64,000 nt of DNA from Beaufortia kweichowensis. Taxonomy: Eukaryota; Chordata; Actinopteri; Cypriniformes; Gastromyzontidae. A program made the position numbers and the translations under genes. The stretch's first letter is position 1. Each line of letters begins with the position of its first letter. Positions 61,426 to 64,000 of the stretch are shown piece by piece. The notes beneath the pieces are model-generated. The model was not told the origin of the DNA. It did no database searches and was given only the letters and a program-made list of their open reading frames with translations. The DNA is taken from NCBI GenBank assembly GCA_019155185.1, contig CM032794.1:1465988-1529987 (forward strand). Direction: 5' to 3'.

Positions 61426-61429
61426 CCCT

Positions 61430-61640
61430 TTCCTTTCTGTCTTTTATTTTAATTTTCATGTGTTCATTTATGAGGAATATGGACTGCTATGGATGTGAAA
61501 ACAGCACTTTATCTGACTATGAAAAATAATGATTTAAACATATAGAAATGCTTTTGAGAGAGACCTCACATGAGGATTTAAACCATCTGAGCTATCAGTA
61601 TAAAGAAAACCTTTAATCATTTTTTCATGGTAACGTTCAC
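61430..61640 (-). repeat. dispersed repeat family 1, reverse copy
   Basis: TTTTCATGTGTTCATTTATG, AGGAATATGGACTGCTATGG and GAGACCTCACATGAGGATTT are reverse complements of words at 21300-21600 and 57690-57830. Confidence 0.65.
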
Positions 61641-61656
61641 ATTTGAAATTGCAGGT

Positions 61657-61704
61657 CTCTTTAGATAAAAGCATCTGTCAAATGCATGCATGTGAAATGT
61701 AATG
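61657..61704 (+). mobile_element. SINE 3' tail
   Basis: CTTTAGATAAAAGCATCTGT then CAAATGCATGCATGTGAAAT: fish SINE tail. Confidence 0.75.
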
Positions 61705-62079
61705 ATTGTGAGAATAACGAATGAAAACTGGGATAGAGTTATACTGTAGTGTATAATAACTAAATATATGTAGATACCAGAATGACACTGAAGAAATTGG
61801 ATGATAAACTGCACCAGTTTTTTTTCAGAACAAAAGCCTTCAGTCTGTGATGAACACCAATGATAGATTGATAGATGGATATTTGAAGAAGAATTGAGGA
61901 AGAGAGAGAGATTTCACTCAGGGGAAATCAGTACACGCTACACATAAACAGATTTATCATCAACACTGTCAAACTGTGTGCAGCGTAAAGATCAACTTAC
62001 GTGTGAGACGGGTGGAAAAACCATGGGTGGAAAATGAGTAGAAACTGGTTTACAGAGTTTTGTTGCTGGTCCAAATTGG

Positions 62080-62300
62080 GATAGAGGTGTAAAATGAATG
62101 AAGATTGTTCAGGTAAATAATCTGGATTTGGGTAAATTTAATCAGAAGAAATGTTTGAGTTCATATTAAAATCTTGAATAATATTGACTTTTGAGTTCAG
62201 ATTGTGTCATTGTTGAGATCTCTTCTGAAACTCTAATGACAGAGACATTTGTGAGAAATATCTGAGATACAGATGAGACTTAGGCAAAAGTTTCCATTTG
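62080..62300 (-). repeat. dispersed repeat family 2 copy
   Basis: ATCTGGATTTGGGTAAATTT, AAATCTTGAATAATATTGAC and GAGATCTCTTCTGAAACTCT; nearly the same words at 62950-63080. Confidence 0.75.
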
Positions 62301-62318
62301 CTCTCTATTTAATCTTAT

Positions 62319-62321
<3 letters not shown>

Positions 62322-62362
<41 letters not shown>
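62322..62362 (+). repeat. (GA)n microsatellite
   Basis: About 41 bp of GA. Confidence 0.98.
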
Positions 62363-62364
<2 letters not shown>

Positions 62365-62815
62365 TATTGAGGAGATCACTTCACACAAATACATTTTTTC
62401 CTTAGATTAGAAGGCTCCAGGATATGATGTATAATTTCCAGTAGCTGTAAGGTAAAACCTCAGGGGATTTAAGGGTTAATAACAGAACTAGCACTTACTG
62501 TACATCCAGCAGAAACTGTACTGAAGAGTCAAGTATTTCACCTCTTCAGACCTCAGACGCATGGAAACATGTGTGTGTTTGAGATGAGGGAGGGCTGAAT
62601 CATGCATCAAGCTCTGCCCTCTCTCTGTCTGTTAATGACACTAAATGAGAGATAATTATGGGCTGTCAGTCCAACTGCTGTGTTCTTCCAGAGCTTTCCG
62701 GGGGTCCGGACCATCTCATGCTGTCTACAACACATCCCGACTGCTCTCACACACAACCCAAATTATATTTTTTATTGCTCATTTTCACTTAGATTTTATT
62801 GAGATATAAGTTAGT
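62363..62815. other. unique spacer between two family 2 copies
   Basis: Mixed composition; 62640-62760 contains GAGATAATTATGGGCTGTC. Nothing recognised as coding. Confidence 0.4.
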
Positions 62816-62819
62816 GTTC

Positions 62820-63140
62820 AACTTTCTCTTAAATGTTTATCTTCTGCAATTTCACAAATGTCTCTCCCATAAGAGTTAGAAGATATAACAAAAATACAAA
62901 ATGAGACAATTGGAGGTATAAAATGAATGTAGATTGTGTATGTAAAATAATCTGGATTTGGGCTCATTTGATAAAGTTTTAAGTTCATATTGAAATCTTG
63001 AATAATATTGACTTTTAATGTCAGACTTGATAAATCTGAGTTCAGTTTGTGACATTGTTGAGATCTCTTTTGAAACTCTAATGACAGAGACATTTGTGAG
63101 ATTTTGAATTTTTTTCCCATTTAATCTCATTGATGAATTC
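62820..63140 (-). repeat. dispersed repeat family 2 copy
   Basis: AATCTGGATTTGGGCTCATT, AAATCTTGAATAATATTGAC and TGACATTGTTGAGATCTCTT; same orientation as 62080-62300 and opposite to 48497-48850. Confidence 0.75.
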
Positions 63141-63179
63141 ATAAAATAATTGAGAAGGAGATCTCATTTGTTTGTCTCA

Positions 63180-63650
63180 CTCTGTTTGTTTCCAGGTGAA
63201 ATCCTCAGCATCCGTTCGTCTCCGGGATGCAGGTGCCCACCCCCTCCTCCACCTCACCTCTGAGATGGTCCAGCGGGGTCTCAGCTGGTCCCACTAACAC
63301 ATTCCAGCGCAGCCTAATTACAGCGGGGACTAAGGGGCCACTATGACCTCTGCCTTAACCCCCTTCATGGCCCCCCAAGGCCCCGAGCAGAGAGGAGGGG
63401 ACGCACTGACACAGATCACGAAGGACACTCCAGGTGGTGGGACAGCTCAGGGAATTGAAGTCATGAATATATTAACAGAAGAGCATAATGAATTCAAATT
63501 AAATTATACGTGCCCAGTGCTGCGTGACAGGGTCTGGAAGCTGGCAGGGAAATTTCAGGGGACAAATTATTATACCTTTCACATGAATATGATGACGGAG
63601 ACAACAGTGAAATACAAGTGGATACAAAGGGAAGGTTCGTATTATGAAAG
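63180..63650. promoter_or_regulatory. strong candidate conserved non-coding element
   Basis: GC-rich left part (GCGCAGCCTAATTACAGCGG) passes into a unique AT-rich core with AACAGAAGAGCATAATGAAT, TCAAATTAAATTATACGTGC, GGGACAAATTATTATACC and CACATGAATATGATGACGG. A plus-strand frame (63343-63657) covers it, but no family is recognisable and the texture suits regulatory DNA better. Confidence 0.38.
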
Positions 63651-64000
63651 GAAATGAGTGAGATGATTAGTCACTGGTTTGGTCCAGCGGTCATTGGCCT
63701 GGCGGGATTTCAGGCTTAGAAAAGTCCGGAGGTCAGAAAGCTCCCAGATGTCTCGCTTCGCACGTTGAGTCTCGTTTTCAGTCCTGGATCCTCGGGGATC
63801 GGGTGGGGGTATACAGACGGCAGTGCCCAAGCTGACCCTCTGAACCGGCGGGGATTCTGGAAGTCGGGGTGGGACGTTCTCATTGAAGATGTCTTAAGAT
63901 GGCCCTGTGGGACGGATGGAGGATGTGTGGAAAGCGGGAGGTGATGCTGCTGAGCGCCTACGGCAAGATGGAATAAACAAGCCGAATCCTGTAAATCAGC
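63651..64000. other. mixed unique sequence at window end
   Basis: CpG content is higher than average (for example TCTCGCTTCGCACG, CCGGCGGGG), so an island or exon may continue beyond the window. No exon identified. Confidence 0.35.

Noticed and set aside
63343..63657. 104-codon plus-strand frame as a coding gene
   Set aside because: I could not match it to any family, and the AT-rich core with TAAT words looks regulatory. Left open in the findings.

Overview
The window looks like teleost DNA, most likely from a cyprinid. It has one recognisable vertebrate gene spread over several small exons, very long introns, abundant (CT/GA)n and (CA)n arrays, fish-type SINE 3' tails, and many foldback or MITE-like repeats of the kind common in zebrafish and carp relatives. 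There is no bacterial, viral or organellar gene content. Apart from the exons below, the open reading frames I examined are read through microsatellites, repeats or intron sequence.

The gene is cbfa2t3 (MTG16/ETO2), a haematopoietic transcriptional corepressor of the RUNX1T1/MTG family, on the minus strand. Three coding exons are visible in transcription order: 3042-2896 (the exon carrying the MPDSP start), 943-702 (the serine/asparagine-rich linker and the first part of the NHR1/TAFH domain) and 617-528 (more of NHR1). They join in phase across consensus splice sites to give 151 codons from the MPDSP methionine. The rest of the gene lies beyond position 1. An AT-rich but CpG-dense segment at about 16440-17130, with a perfect GTAAGT donor on the minus strand at 16401-16396, is my best candidate for a non-coding first exon and promoter. 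An in-frame stop just before that donor supports translation starting at MPDSP. A second CpG-dense segment lies in the intron next to exon 943-702 (about 950-1330) and could be an internal promoter.

The remaining sequence, about 17.2-64 kb, has no exon I can recognise. It is either upstream flank of the gene or a long first intron of a longer isoform whose first exon lies beyond the window. It is a mosaic of repeats and unique segments that look constrained (homeodomain-type TAAT cores, octamers, E-boxes, GATA, RUNX and AP-1 words). The best are at 34.5-34.76 kb (an E-box/GATA composite matching the TAL1-GATA half-site rule), 22.0-22.56 kb (GATA, AP-1/NF-E2, GATA), 49.0-49.5 kb, 55.9-56.1 kb, 42.5-42.7 kb and 63.2-63.65 kb. 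ETO2 is itself a subunit of the TAL1/GATA/LDB1 complex, so an E-box/GATA element near its own gene would allow autoregulation. That is inference: no conservation or chromatin data were available.

Repeats: at least fourteen (CT/GA)n tracts, the largest about 550 bp; a compound CCTTTA(CA)n minisatellite that passes into a (GATA)n array at 50.2-51.1 kb; a roughly 0.9-kb inverted repeat at 36.2-37.1 kb; and at least eight dispersed repeat families with two or more copies in this window. I found no convincing new biological system. The most useful results are the exon structure, the candidate promoter and the candidate haematopoietic elements.
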